64,000 nt of DNA from Wukongibacter sp050859025 (GTDB lineage Bacteria; Bacillota; Clostridia; Peptostreptococcales; Caminicellaceae): assembly GCF_050859025.1 (NCBI RefSeq), contig NZ_CP138200.1:2852001-2916000 (forward strand). The letters are read 5' to 3'. Positions 7,511-15,384 of the stretch are shown one piece after another (the first letter of the stretch is position 1; every line of letters starts with the position of its first letter). The notes below the pieces were generated by a model. The model was not told the DNA's origin, did not search any database, and saw only the letters and a program-made list of their open reading frames with translations. A program made the translations under genes and the position numbers.

Positions 7511-7873
7511 ATGGATAAAAAGAAAATGATCTGCATTGTATGCCCTATAGGCTGCCACCTTACTGTAGCGAAGGATGATGGGGGGCCCTTGGGATACTCT
7601 GTTACAGGTAATAAATGTAAGAGGGGGATTGATTATGGAATAAAGGAATTGACGAATCCGACTAGGGTTATAACTTCTACTGTAAAAATAAAAAATGCTC
7701 ACTTAAAAAGAATTCCTGTAAAAACTAATGGAGCTATTCCGAAGGACTTAAATTTTGAATGTATGAAGATGATTAATTCTATAGAAGTAGAGGCTCCTAT
7801 CAAGATGGGGGATGTTATTGTAAAGAATATCTTAGGCACAGGTGTTGATTTAGTTGCATCAAGAAGTATGTAA
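7511..7873 (+). CDS. DUF1667 iron-sulfur protein (third subunit of the glycerol-3-phosphate module)
   Basis: A 120-residue protein starting at ATG 7511, two bases after the previous stop, with GAGGGGAG upstream. The N-terminus carries ICIVCPIGCHL, a C-x2-C-x3-C cluster motif, with a fourth Cys in TGNKCKRG; these could ligate one iron-sulfur cluster. The remainder (VITSTVKI, RIPVKTNGAIPK) matches the DUF1667 family, which normally accompanies exactly the two upstream genes. It is most likely a small electron-transfer subunit that replaces GlpC. No membrane anchor is visible, so the complex is probably cytosolic. Confidence 0.88.
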   Translation: MDKKKMICIVCPIGCHLTVAKDDGGPLGYSVTGNKCKRGIDYGIKELTNPTRVITSTVKIKNAHLKRIPVKTNGAIPKDLNFECMKMINSIEVEAPIKMGDVIVKNILGTGVDLVASRSM

Positions 7874-7886
7874 GGATGTGTTAAAG

Positions 7887-9302
7887 ATGAGAATAGCAAA
7901 GATTAATGACATTAGCAAAGCTTCAAAGTTTGTGGAAATGGATAATCATGAATATAATTATTCTCATTTATTTTGCAATATGTGTGATGGGATATGTATA
8001 ATTAATGAATACGGGTATATAGAATACGTCAATGGTGCTTATGAGAAAATATTTCATGTGGATAGAAATGATTTAGTTGGGAAAAGCATCTTTATGACTT
8101 TAAATGATGATATCATTTTAAGTTCTTTTAGGGAAAGAAGGAGCATTAAAGGGAAGTTAAATTACTATCATGGAAACAGTCAAATTTCTGAATCAACTAC
8201 TATAATAGATAGAAATAAAAGTTTTTCTGGTGTAATTGCCATGTACTCAAAATGTGAAATAGAAGCTAGAGGGAATATGATTAAAATGCCAGCCAATAGT
8301 AATATTTCTCATAGTGAGAGACAATATAAGTTTGACCAAGCATTTAATGATATTATTGGGGAAAGTGAAGTTTTCAAAAAAGTCATGTATAGGGCCCAGA
8401 AGGCTTCAAGAACATCTTCAATTGTGTTAATAAGAGGAGAGAGCGGTACAGGCAAGGAAGTAATTGCTAAGGCAATCCATAAGAATAGCAAGAGATCAAA
8501 GGAACCATTTATAACTATTAATTGTGGAGCTATACCTTCAAATCTGCTTGAGTCAGAGCTTTTTGGGCACGAGCAAGGTTCCTTTACAGGGGCTGTAAGG
8601 AAGAAGATTGGTAAGTTTGAGCAAGCTGGCAAGGGAACAATATTTTTAGATGAGGTTGGAGATCTTCCTTTAGATATGCAAGTGAAATTACTAAGGGTAC
8701 TACAGGAAAAGGAATTTGTAAGAGTTGGTGGAGAACAGACAATAGAAGTTGATGCAAGAATAATGGCGGCTACTAATAGAAATCTAGAAGAAATGGTGGA
8801 AAGAAAAGAATATAGAGAAGACTTATATTATAGACTAAATGTTATTCCACTGTATCTGCCAGCGCTTAGGGAGCGGAAAAGGGATTTACCATTACTAATT
8901 AATTATTTTATTGACAAATTATCAAAAAAAATTGGTATTCATTCTATAAATTTTACTAAGGAAGCGAAAAAGGCTCTTTGCAGCTATGATTGGCCTGGAA
9001 ATATACGTGAATTGGAAAATATTATTGAGCAATTAATTGTTTTATCTGATGATAATATTATTGACATAGATGATATACCGGGAAGGATTTCAGGGTTTTA
9101 TGATGTAAACAGACCGAGTATCCAAGGGTATTCTCTTATAAATTTAAAGATAAATGGAGATATTGCTACTATGGAAGACTATGAAAGGGAAATAATAAAG
9201 CATGCTATTAAAAGATTTGGAAGCTTTAATGCAGCAGGAAAAGCCCTTGGGGTAACTCATAAGACAGTAGCTACAAAGGCTCGTAAATATAATTTAGTAT
9301 AA
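7887..9302 (+). CDS. Sigma-54-dependent transcriptional activator (PAS - AAA+ - Fis-type HTH)
   Basis: A 471-residue enhancer-binding protein. The N-terminal ~130 residues look like a PAS sensor (CDGICIINEYGYIEYVNGAYEKIF). The AAA+ domain has Walker A GESGTGKE (residues 184-191), the sigma-54 contact loop as GSFTGA (231-236, instead of the common GAFTGA), Walker B IFLDEVGD (252-259), and RELENIIEQLIVL. The C-terminus is a Fis-like helix-turn-helix (FNAAGKALGVTHKTVATKARKYNLV), of the TyrR-like type. ATG 7887 has AAGGA ten bases upstream; the in-frame TTG at 7854 overlaps the previous gene and lacks a site. Being the last gene of the glycerol cluster whose first promoter is sigma-54 type, it is the obvious candidate activator; gdhA downstream is a less likely target because no -24/-12 element was found before it. 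Confidence 0.92.
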   Translation: MRIAKINDISKASKFVEMDNHEYNYSHLFCNMCDGICIINEYGYIEYVNGAYEKIFHVDRNDLVGKSIFMTLNDDIILSSFRERRSIKGKLNYYHGNSQISESTTIIDRNKSFSGVIAMYSKCEIEARGNMIKMPANSNISHSERQYKFDQAFNDIIGESEVFKKVMYRAQKASRTSSIVLIRGESGTGKEVIAKAIHKNSKRSKEPFITINCGAIPSNLLESELFGHEQGSFTGAVRKKIGKFEQAGKGTIFLDEVGDLPLDMQVKLLRVLQEKEFVRVGGEQTIEVDARIMAATNRNLEEMVERKEYREDLYYRLNVIPLYLPALRERKRDLPLLINYFIDKLSKKIGIHSINFTKEAKKALCSYDWPGNIRELENIIEQLIVLSDDNIIDIDDIPGRISGFYDVNRPSIQGYSLINLKINGDIATMEDYEREIIKHAIKRFGSFNAAGKALGVTHKTVATKARKYNLV

Positions 9303-9390
9303 TTTTAAAACACTCCCATCTTGTTAACGGCTTTAGCTATTGACGAAATGAACGATCCACTGTTAAGTAGACATGAACAATAATTTATTT

Positions 9391-9660
9391 GTACAATTGA
9401 AGTTTTTCAAACTGATTTGGTAATATGTATTCAATAAAAGAATGTCTATGCTTACTGTTATATAAGAGTTATATACATTCAGATATAGCTTTTTTAGATT
9501 CATTTCTAGTAGTAAATGTCTTATTTTTATACAGCAATATTGACCTTAAATATTTAGTAAAAGATTCCATGATGACATTACTGTAAGGGCTACTATGTCG
9601 GCTCATACTTGCGGTAATGTCATTCTTTTTAAGCTGATTTCGAAATGTTTTTCCGATAAA
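9391..9660 (-). pseudogene. IS3-family transposase (OrfB) C-terminal remnant
   Basis: On the reverse strand the frame reads FRNQLKKNDITASMSRHSS, then NVIMESFTKYLRSILLYKNK, a Thr/Arg/Lys stretch ending AISECI, a stop (TAA at 9471-9469), then LLYNSKHRHSFIEYILPNQF. This matches the end of the DDE domain of IS3-family OrfB proteins (usual form SMSR.GN.YDNA..ESF..TLK and YN..R.H..LGY.SP..F), including the catalytic Glu of MESF. The frame is closed upstream by another stop at 9663. The N-terminus, OrfA and the inverted ends are not visible, so the element is dead. It shows that this interval was once a target of mobile DNA. Confidence 0.82.
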
Positions 9661-9930
9661 TTACAATAATCTATTTATTTGTACTATTAATCCATACTCT
9701 GGAGATTTACCTAAAATAGATGACTCAAGAACATTGTAAGGTATATTAAATTTCCAATAGCTCGTTTTATTAGATATATTTATTATGCTATAGCTAAAAA
9801 ATTAGTATATTTATGTAATGGTGGTAAAAATAATATCATTGATTTTACTGGGTTTTAGGCCAATTTGAATCAGTGCTACTTTACATAAATAAGTAGCATG
9901 ATGGTAATAATTTAAACTATAGGACATTTC
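9661..9930. other. Non-coding stretch, no feature recognised
   Basis: I see no gene here. A small hairpin GCTACTT/AAGTAGC lies near 9876-9898. The reverse strand may hold more decayed transposon sequence, but it is not recognisable. Confidence 0.5.
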
Positions 9931-10038
9931 ATATAGAGATTCCAGTCAAAACTTTAATTTATACACATCAAAAATCCTAAGATTCATTGGATATTTTGAT
10001 ATGTATAAATTAAGATTTACTTGGAACTCTCTATATAT
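9931..10038. repeat. Palindromic repeat family A, copy 1
   Basis: Left arm from ATATAGAGATTCCAGT and right arm ending ACTTGGAACTCTCTATAT are near-perfect inverted copies of about 43 bp, each including (T)TAATTTATACA; the short centre contains ATCC and GGAT, so the whole element can fold into one long hairpin. Other copies are at 19673, 23480, 33563, 33925, 52594 and 63327. This copy ends about 117 bp before gdhA. Confidence 0.88.
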
Positions 10039-10154
10039 AGAAATTTACCTAGGGTTTATATAGACATAATTTTTTATGAATAAAGGAAAGTGTTATAAGT
10101 GTTATAAGATCTGCTTTTCTTTATCATGTATATCTAACAAAAGGAGAGATGTAT

Positions 10155-11492
10155 ATGCCTTATATTCAAGAGGTGTTAGAAAAGGCTAAGGCAAGAAATG
10201 GTAGGGAGCCTGAATTTATCCAAGCAGTAGAGGAAGTTCTTCATTCTCTTGAGCCAGTTATTGAGAGGCATTCTAAGTATAAAGAAGCTGGGATTCTAGA
10301 GAGACTTGTGGAACCTGAAAGGCAAATTATTTTTAGAGTAACATGGGTAGATGATAATGGTAAGGTTCAAGTAAATCGTGGATTTAGAGTACAATTTAAT
10401 GGAGCTATTGGACCATACAAAGGTGGTCTAAGATTCCATCCTTCTGTTTATGTTGGAATCATCAAATTTTTAGGATTTGAGCAAATCTTCAAGAATTCTT
10501 TAACTGGTCTTCCGATAGGTGGAGGGAAAGGTGGTTCTGATTTCAATCCTAAGGGAAAATCTGATGGAGAAATCATGAGATTCTGCCAAAGCTTTATGAC
10601 TGAATTATATAGACACGTTGGTCCTGACATAGATGTTCCAGCTGGTGATATCGGTGTTGGCGGAAGAGAAATAGGCTTCCTGTATGGGCAATATAGAAGA
10701 ATTAAAGGAGCCTTTGAAAATGGAGTATTAACTGGTAAAGGATTAAAGTATGGTGGTAGTCTAGCAAGAATTGAAGCAACTGGATACGGATTACTTTACT
10801 TTGTTGACGAAATGTTAAAAGCTAACGGACATTCAATGAATGATAAGGTTGTTGCAATTTCTGGTTCAGGAAATGTTGCAATCTACGCTAACGAAAAAGC
10901 TACGGAGTTAGGAGGCAAAGTAGTTGCTATGTCTGATTCAGCTGGTTATATATATGATGCTAATGGTATTAATTTAGATATGGTTAAGAGATTAAAAGAA
11001 GTTGAAAGAAAGAGAATTAAAGAATATGTTCATGAGCATCCAGAAGCAGAATATCATGAAGGTAATGTTTGGGAAGGTAAATTCAAGTATGATATCGCCC
11101 TTCCTTGCTCAACTCAAAATGATATTGATATGAATAGAGCTAAGAACATTATCGAAAACGGTGCTATTGCAGTAGGTGAAGGTGCTAATATGCCCACATC
11201 TAATGAAGCAATAAACTTTTTCTTAGAAAATGGCATTCTTTTAGCTCCAGCTAAGGCAGCTAATGCAGGTGGAGTTGCTACATCAGCTTTGGAAATGTCA
11301 CAAAACAGCATGAGATACTCATGGTCATTCGAGGAAGTTGACTCTAAATTAAAGGACATTATGGCAAATATCCATAAGAGTGCTAAGGAAGCTTCTGAAG
11401 AATATGGATTAGGATATAACCTAGTTGCAGGTGCAAACATTGCTGGATACAAAAAAGTTGCGGATGCAATGTTAGCTCAAGGTATTTATTAG
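10155..11492 (+). CDS. gdhA: Glutamate dehydrogenase (hexameric, class I)
   Basis: Interconverts glutamate and 2-oxoglutarate plus ammonium with NAD(P). The product has 445 residues, typical for the small hexameric class that includes the clostridial NAD-dependent enzymes. Visible motifs are the substrate-binding YKGGLRFHPSV, the catalytic-lysine region LPIGGGKGGSDFNPKGKSD, the DVPAGDIGVGGREIGFLYGQYRR stretch (split here: DVPAGDIGVG, GREIGFLYGQ), and the Rossmann motif AISGSGNVAIYANEKA. A second ATG, at 10155, is preferred to 10149 because AGGAG (10142-10146) lies eight bases from it. Whether NAD or NADP is used cannot be decided from sequence by eye. It stands alone, follows a family A palindrome and is closed by a hairpin that a small element has duplicated. 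Confidence 0.95.
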   Translation: MPYIQEVLEKAKARNGREPEFIQAVEEVLHSLEPVIERHSKYKEAGILERLVEPERQIIFRVTWVDDNGKVQVNRGFRVQFNGAIGPYKGGLRFHPSVYVGIIKFLGFEQIFKNSLTGLPIGGGKGGSDFNPKGKSDGEIMRFCQSFMTELYRHVGPDIDVPAGDIGVGGREIGFLYGQYRRIKGAFENGVLTGKGLKYGGSLARIEATGYGLLYFVDEMLKANGHSMNDKVVAISGSGNVAIYANEKATELGGKVVAMSDSAGYIYDANGINLDMVKRLKEVERKRIKEYVHEHPEAEYHEGNVWEGKFKYDIALPCSTQNDIDMNRAKNIIENGAIAVGEGANMPTSNEAINFFLENGILLAPAKAANAGGVATSALEMSQNSMRYSWSFEEVDSKLKDIMANIHKSAKEASEEYGLGYNLVAGANIAGYKKVADAMLAQGIY

Positions 11493-11499
11493 GAGTTAA

Positions 11500-11521
11500 A
11501 GAGCCTTCTATTGAAGGCTCC
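11500..11521 (+). repeat. First copy of the duplicated gdhA hairpin
   Basis: AGAGCCTTCTATTGAAGGCTCC contains the stem GAGCCTTC/GAAGGCTC. An identical 22-bp copy lies at 11673-11694, on the other side of the element described next. Only the second copy is followed by T-rich sequence. Confidence 0.85.
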
Positions 11522-11672
11522 CAGATTGTTGACAAAGTCAACAAGATGGTAGGCTGTTGAGAAAACTGAAGTTCAAGGCGTGCTGAAACCAAGAGACCGC
11601 AGCGTATATATACATACGTAAGGGTTCTTGGTTGAAGCAATAACGCAGAAATTCGGGTTTGTCAACAGCCTG
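11522..11672. mobile_element. Small palindromic element (family D, long form) inserted at the gdhA terminator
   Basis: A 151-bp non-coding insert bounded by direct copies of the gdhA hairpin. Internal inverted repeats are AGGCTGTTGAGAAAACTGAA (11551-11570) and TTCGGGTTTGTCAACAGCCT (11652-11671). The centre has AACCAAGAGACC facing GGTTCTTGGTT around an alternating TATATATACATACG. A small hairpin TTGTTGAC/GTCAACAA (11526-11545) precedes the left repeat. It encodes no protein. A shorter relative is at 30464-30526. Confidence 0.75.
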
Positions 11673-11709
11673 AGAGCCTTCTATTGAAGGCTCCTTAATC
11701 TTATTTTAC
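11673..11709 (+). terminator. gdhA terminator (second hairpin copy)
   Basis: GAGCCTTC/GAAGGCTC stem followed by CTTAATCTTATTTTA. The T-run is weak, but position and direction suit gdhA, and the stem could also serve the converging gene on the reverse strand. Confidence 0.6.
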
Positions 11710-12089
11710 TTATAGTAATATTTATTGTTACTCATAGGATCTTTCTTAATACGCTGTCCCCAAAGGTCTTTAGCGAGATCGTCTGTTACACATACACTAC
11801 AAATTTTGTTCATAGGAATTAGGCAAACTTCTCCACAATCATTTTTTCTTATTGCGATATAGTCTCTGTTAACCTCATCTAAAGTAACATTGTTAAAGCT
11901 TTCTTCATTTGTTAAAGAAACATTTACTTTTTGACATTCTAAATCCTTTAATGCATCTTTAAAGCATTCTGGATATCTGTTATCATAGTAAACCTTCTCT
12001 TTTTCATAATAAAGACATAAATCTTCATCATATTTTTTCCCATAACCTCTCATCATTGGTAGATAATATCCAAATTGATTGTTCCACAT
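11706..12089 (-). CDS. Uncharacterised 127-residue protein, possibly spore-surface related
   Basis: I do not recognise a named family with confidence. The start (ATG at 12089) has AAAGGAGG upstream, which supports a real gene. The N-terminal half is rich in Tyr and charged residues (MRGYGKKYDEDLCLYYEKEKVYYDNRYP); the C-terminal half has a beta-strand pattern NVTLDEVNRDYIAI, then VCLIPMNKICSVCV, which resembles the short Sm-like domains of DUF2642-type proteins linked to spore coats. There are six Cys residues. It faces gdhA and has no same-strand partner within 230 bp. The spore-coat suggestion is inference only. Confidence 0.6.
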   Translation of the reverse strand: MWNNQFGYYLPMMRGYGKKYDEDLCLYYEKEKVYYDNRYPECFKDALKDLECQKVNVSLTNEESFNNVTLDEVNRDYIAIRKNDCGEVCLIPMNKICSVCVTDDLAKDLWGQRIKKDPMSNNKYYYK

Positions 12090-12319
12090 AAGGAAAGTCC
12101 TCCTTTATATTAATTATTAATACTGATAAAATTCTAATCTTAATATCAATATATGAACAAATACATAAATTTGTTATAAAAAAATTTAAAAAATACGGAT
12201 AAATATATTTGAAATCTGATGACTACTGTTACAATAATAGTAATAGAAAGGATAAAAAAGACCCTGATATAAAATCAGAGTCCTTTATGAAATAATCTTA
12301 ACAAGTTTATATTTTAAAG

Positions 12320-13519
12320 TTAGCAAAGGCTTATAACCCTGTTATAGCCTAGTTCTATAGCTGAGTGGATGCCTTCGATATTTCTGCCTCCTCCTTGAGC
12401 AGAGAAGGGGCTTCCTCCGCCATTTCCATCAATCAAAGAGATAGCTTCTTTTAAGATATCCTTCATTACAATTTTATCTAAATCCTTGGAGCGACTAAAA
12501 ATAAGCTGTGCTTTGTCGTCACCAGCTAATCCAAATATAACAGCAGTTTTATCGTTGTTAATTAGAGCTGTTGATAATTGTTTTATTTCATTAAAATCTC
12601 TAGCATGAAATAGCTTCTTTATTACTCTTGTATTGTTAATTATAGAGCTATTATTAAGTAAGTCAATTGCTTCAAATGAAATAAGCTGTTCTTTTAAAAG
12701 TTTATTTTCCTTTTTCTCACTTTGTAATTCTTCGTTAATCCTACTCACATTGGTTAAAATTTCATCAGGTTTTACTGAAAGATTTGATGAAAGCATGTTA
12801 ATAATATCATTTTTTATTTGATAATCACTTAGGGCTCTATTTCCACAGGCAAATTCAACTCTTAGGCCAGATTTATGCTTTTCCACCTTCTTAATTTTTA
12901 TTAAGCCTACTTCTCCAGCCCTGTTTGGATGGGTTCCACAGCAAGGCGAATAATCTAGATCATCTAACTTTACTATTCTAACATTCTCTAATACTGTTGG
13001 AGGTTTTCTAAGGGGGAGACTAGCAAGTTCTTCTTCAGAAGGATACAATATTTCTACTGATAGATCATTGAAAACTAATTGGTTTGCGAAGTACTCAACC
13101 TTTGTTATATCATCTCTTGATAAGACCTTGTCGATGTCAATAGTTAAAGTGTTGGAGCTTAAATGAAAGCCTATGGTATTAGCATCATGAAGCTTCTCAA
13201 AGGCTGCTGATAAAATATGTTGACCTAGGTGCTGTTGCATGTGGTCGAATCTTTGCTCCCAGTTAATATGACATCTAATATTATCTAATTTAGAAGGTAA
13301 TTGATTAACCACATGATATATGTTTTCTCCAGCTTCATAGGCATGTAGAACCTCTATATTATCTATGCTTCCTATATCAGAGGGCTGACCACCACCTTCT
13401 GGATAAAATGCTGTTTGATTAAGTTCTAAATGAAACATATCATCCTTTTCTACTATTTTTAAAATATCTGCGTTAAATTCTTTTATGTAGGGGTTCTTAT
13501 AAAATAATTTTATAGTCAA
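12320..13519 (-). CDS. Alanyl-tRNA editing protein, AlaX-L type with DHHA1 domain
   Basis: A free-standing editing protein that hydrolyses mischarged Ser- or Gly-tRNA(Ala). Order: an N-terminal beta domain (ELNQTAFYPEGGGQPSD), then the zinc-site editing domain with HMQQHLGQHILS and CCGTHPNRAGE (the HxxxH and CxxxH ligands), a coiled-coil (residues ~250-290), and a C-terminal DHHA1 domain with GNGGGSPFSAQGGGRN. The aminoacylation core of AlaS is absent. The start is read as TTG at 13519, nine bases after GAGGAG, giving LTIKLFYKNPYIKEF as usual for the family; an in-frame ATG at 13540 would add seven residues and has a poorer site. Length 399. It shares a strand with the secreted protein gene just upstream (27 bp gap), so they may be co-transcribed. 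Confidence 0.9.
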   Translation of the reverse strand: MTIKLFYKNPYIKEFNADILKIVEKDDMFHLELNQTAFYPEGGGQPSDIGSIDNIEVLHAYEAGENIYHVVNQLPSKLDNIRCHINWEQRFDHMQQHLGQHILSAAFEKLHDANTIGFHLSSNTLTIDIDKVLSRDDITKVEYFANQLVFNDLSVEILYPSEEELASLPLRKPPTVLENVRIVKLDDLDYSPCCGTHPNRAGEVGLIKIKKVEKHKSGLRVEFACGNRALSDYQIKNDIINMLSSNLSVKPDEILTNVSRINEELQSEKKENKLLKEQLISFEAIDLLNNSSIINNTRVIKKLFHARDFNEIKQLSTALINNDKTAVIFGLAGDDKAQLIFSRSKDLDKIVMKDILKEAISLIDGNGGGSPFSAQGGGRNIEGIHSAIELGYNRVISLC

Positions 13520-13545
13520 GTATATCCACTCCTCACTCATCAATC

Positions 13546-14538
13546 CTACTGCTGTTTATCAATCAATTCTTTGTCTATATACAATATTTTATCAGAACTA
13601 GTGACCAACTTATATTTATTTTTTGAAAAACCACACAAATTTTTGCTATCGGTCTCACTATCATTGTGAATAAAGACTGGAGAATCATTAAAGGTAACTG
13701 TCTCTTCTTTTCTACTAAACTTTTCAAATTCTTTATTCCAGAAATATTTATATTTATATGAGCTGCTTTCCGCTATTTTAAAATCACTACTCTTAGGCAT
13801 GGTACTATGGCCTTCGGCTTTATACTTATTTTTTGTTCCTGAAACATTAATATAGAGGTTTGAGTTTTCAATGAAGGCTATATTGTTTTTTATTGAGTTT
13901 TTAATCCATTCGTCTTTAGGAGCAGATTCATCTATCCATGAGCTTTTATATATTTCTTCATAAAATGTGGTCTCCTTAAGCTTATCTTTAAAAGTGGTTT
14001 CTTCAAACATATAAATTTCTAGAAATTTTTCATAGTAAAATGCCCCAAGCCTTTCATCAGCAATTTGATAGATAACTAGAAAATCATATTTTTTATCAGG
14101 GATCTTAACAAATTGAATTGTTTCAATTGGCATTAAGTTCTCGATTTTTTGAGCAAAGCTATAGTTTTGACCATTGTCACTAAATATGCATACTATTGCC
14201 AGATCTTTTGACAGGTTTAAAGTGACTATAAGCTCATCTCCATTATCGGGTAAAACATTTCCTTTATAGGTTTTCATATCAATATAATCTATGTAGCTCT
14301 CCCAATTTGTATAGTCAAGAATATTTAGGGTAATCTTCTTTAGTTCAGCTTCGGCTTCTCTTTGCTTAACTATATTACTGCTTTCTAACTGCTCAATTAG
14401 TGTATAAGGGATAGAGCTGTTGATAGCATTGAAGGTATCGATAGCAGAAGTGTATACAGTTGTTAAATGTCCCTGATTTAAGGAAATTGTAGAAACTATA
14501 AGAAAAACAGTTAGTACAATTATAAGTTTTCTTTTCAA
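13546..14538 (-). CDS. Uncharacterised secreted or membrane-anchored protein
   Basis: I do not recognise this 330-residue protein. The start is read as TTG at 14538, six bases after AAAGGAGGG; the longer ATG reading at 14589 has no site. The N-terminus is a basic plus hydrophobic signal (LKRKLIIVLTVFLIVSTISL), so export or membrane anchoring is expected. The rest is hydrophilic, mixed alpha/beta, with many aromatic residues (DYTNWESYIDYIDMKTY) and no cysteine pair, lipobox or obvious catalytic motif. The middle part reads like a repeat of outer strands (YDFLVIYQIADERLGAFYY). It directly precedes the alanyl-tRNA editing gene on the same strand. Confidence 0.7.
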   Translation of the reverse strand: MKRKLIIVLTVFLIVSTISLNQGHLTTVYTSAIDTFNAINSSIPYTLIEQLESSNIVKQREAEAELKKITLNILDYTNWESYIDYIDMKTYKGNVLPDNGDELIVTLNLSKDLAIVCIFSDNGQNYSFAQKIENLMPIETIQFVKIPDKKYDFLVIYQIADERLGAFYYEKFLEIYMFEETTFKDKLKETTFYEEIYKSSWIDESAPKDEWIKNSIKNNIAFIENSNLYINVSGTKNKYKAEGHSTMPKSSDFKIAESSSYKYKYFWNKEFEKFSRKEETVTFNDSPVFIHNDSETDSKNLCGFSKNKYKLVTSSDKILYIDKELIDKQQ

Positions 14539-14681
14539 TATAATCCCTCCTTTGTATAAATATATGAAGAGATATAGAAAATACTTCACAATATTAAAAA
14601 ATAAACTGACAATTCTGGTACTGTGACAATATTATATAGTAAGGACTAGTGTGCCTAGAATTTAAGAAAGGAGGAAGACAT

Positions 14682-15263
14682 TTGTATGAAGTACAAAATA
14701 TATCAGAAGTACTTGAGAAATTTAAGAAGACCTTCATAATTAAATATGAGTACGAGAATATTGGTTTAGTAAAAAAATTTAGAATAGACAGCAGAAAAAA
14801 TCTTGAGTATGACGAAGTTAAATGGTGTAAACTATTTTTAAATAAATCTTGTTTCAATTATTGTGCAAAATTGTTACTCCTGAGAGTATTTGAAGATAAA
14901 GGTAAGATAGCATGTAAACTTAATAAAAAGGGCATAGAAGTATGGAATAAGCTAGTTAAGAATATTAGGGATAGATATGATAAGCTTTATGATATTGCAA
15001 TAATTGATATAAAGAATGATGATGAAATAAGTCTTTTTAAGCAGATATTTGCTGAAAGCGATTATGATATATATGATATTGATAAAGAGCTAGCTGACAT
15101 AATTGTCACTGGTTTAGCTAATATAGATTTAAAAGATATTACAGATAATGAGATAAAGCTAATTTTTAGAAAATTGTATCCTTTAGATATAAGAGAAGAA
15201 TATAGATTTAATGAATTTTATAAAAAGGCTCCGGCCCTAGAATATATATTAGGATTGAAATAG
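14682..15263 (+). CDS. Stand-alone domain resembling the N-terminal helical region of Eco57I-type DNA methylases
   Basis: A 193-residue protein; TTG 14682 lies seven bases after AGGAGG. By eye it resembles the segment that precedes the catalytic domain in type IIG/Eco57I-like adenine methylases: NYCAKLLLLRVFEDKGKI is close to the usual N-x-x-A-R-L-L-F-L-R-x-x-E-D-R-G, IFAESDYDIYDIDKELADII matches the 'phe...asp-tyr' turn, and the C-terminus LYPLDIREEYRFNEFYKKAPALEYIL resembles the R-x3-G-x-[FY]-Y-T-P boundary but has lost the Gly and TP. No SAM motif or NPPY follows. It may be a decayed methylase, or a separate subunit working with the methylase encoded at 17372. This is inference from pattern only. 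Confidence 0.55.
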   Translation: MYEVQNISEVLEKFKKTFIIKYEYENIGLVKKFRIDSRKNLEYDEVKWCKLFLNKSCFNYCAKLLLLRVFEDKGKIACKLNKKGIEVWNKLVKNIRDRYDKLYDIAIIDIKNDDEISLFKQIFAESDYDIYDIDKELADIIVTGLANIDLKDITDNEIKLIFRKLYPLDIREEYRFNEFYKKAPALEYILGLK

Positions 15264-15278
15264 AGGGAATATAGGTTG

Positions 15279-15369
15279 TATATTGAATGTTATTAGGGTA
15301 GAATCATAGGGGGATAAGAATCTATGTTACCCCCTTTGAAATTCACCTTAAAAACATTCAATTTATATA
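15279..15369. repeat. Intergenic palindrome
   Basis: TATATTGAATGTT (15279-15291) pairs with AACATTCAATTTA (15353-15365), and inside it AGGGGG (15308) pairs with CCCCCT (15330). The complete unit folds into one long hairpin just before the ribosome-binding site of the next gene. It may be a relative of family C because the CCCCCTTTGAAATTCACC end resembles the copy at 31547. Confidence 0.6.
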
Positions 15370-15384
15370 TACGGGAGTGAAAAG

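Noticed and set aside
7854..7886. Long N-terminal extension of the sigma-54 activator overlapping the DUF1667 gene
   Set aside because: Begins at TTG without a binding site, whereas ATG 7887 has AAGGA at good distance.
10448..10630. Reverse-strand ORFs inside gdhA, dnaK, dnaJ and other conserved genes
   Set aside because: They are shadows of strongly conserved forward frames, without binding sites or recognisable products.
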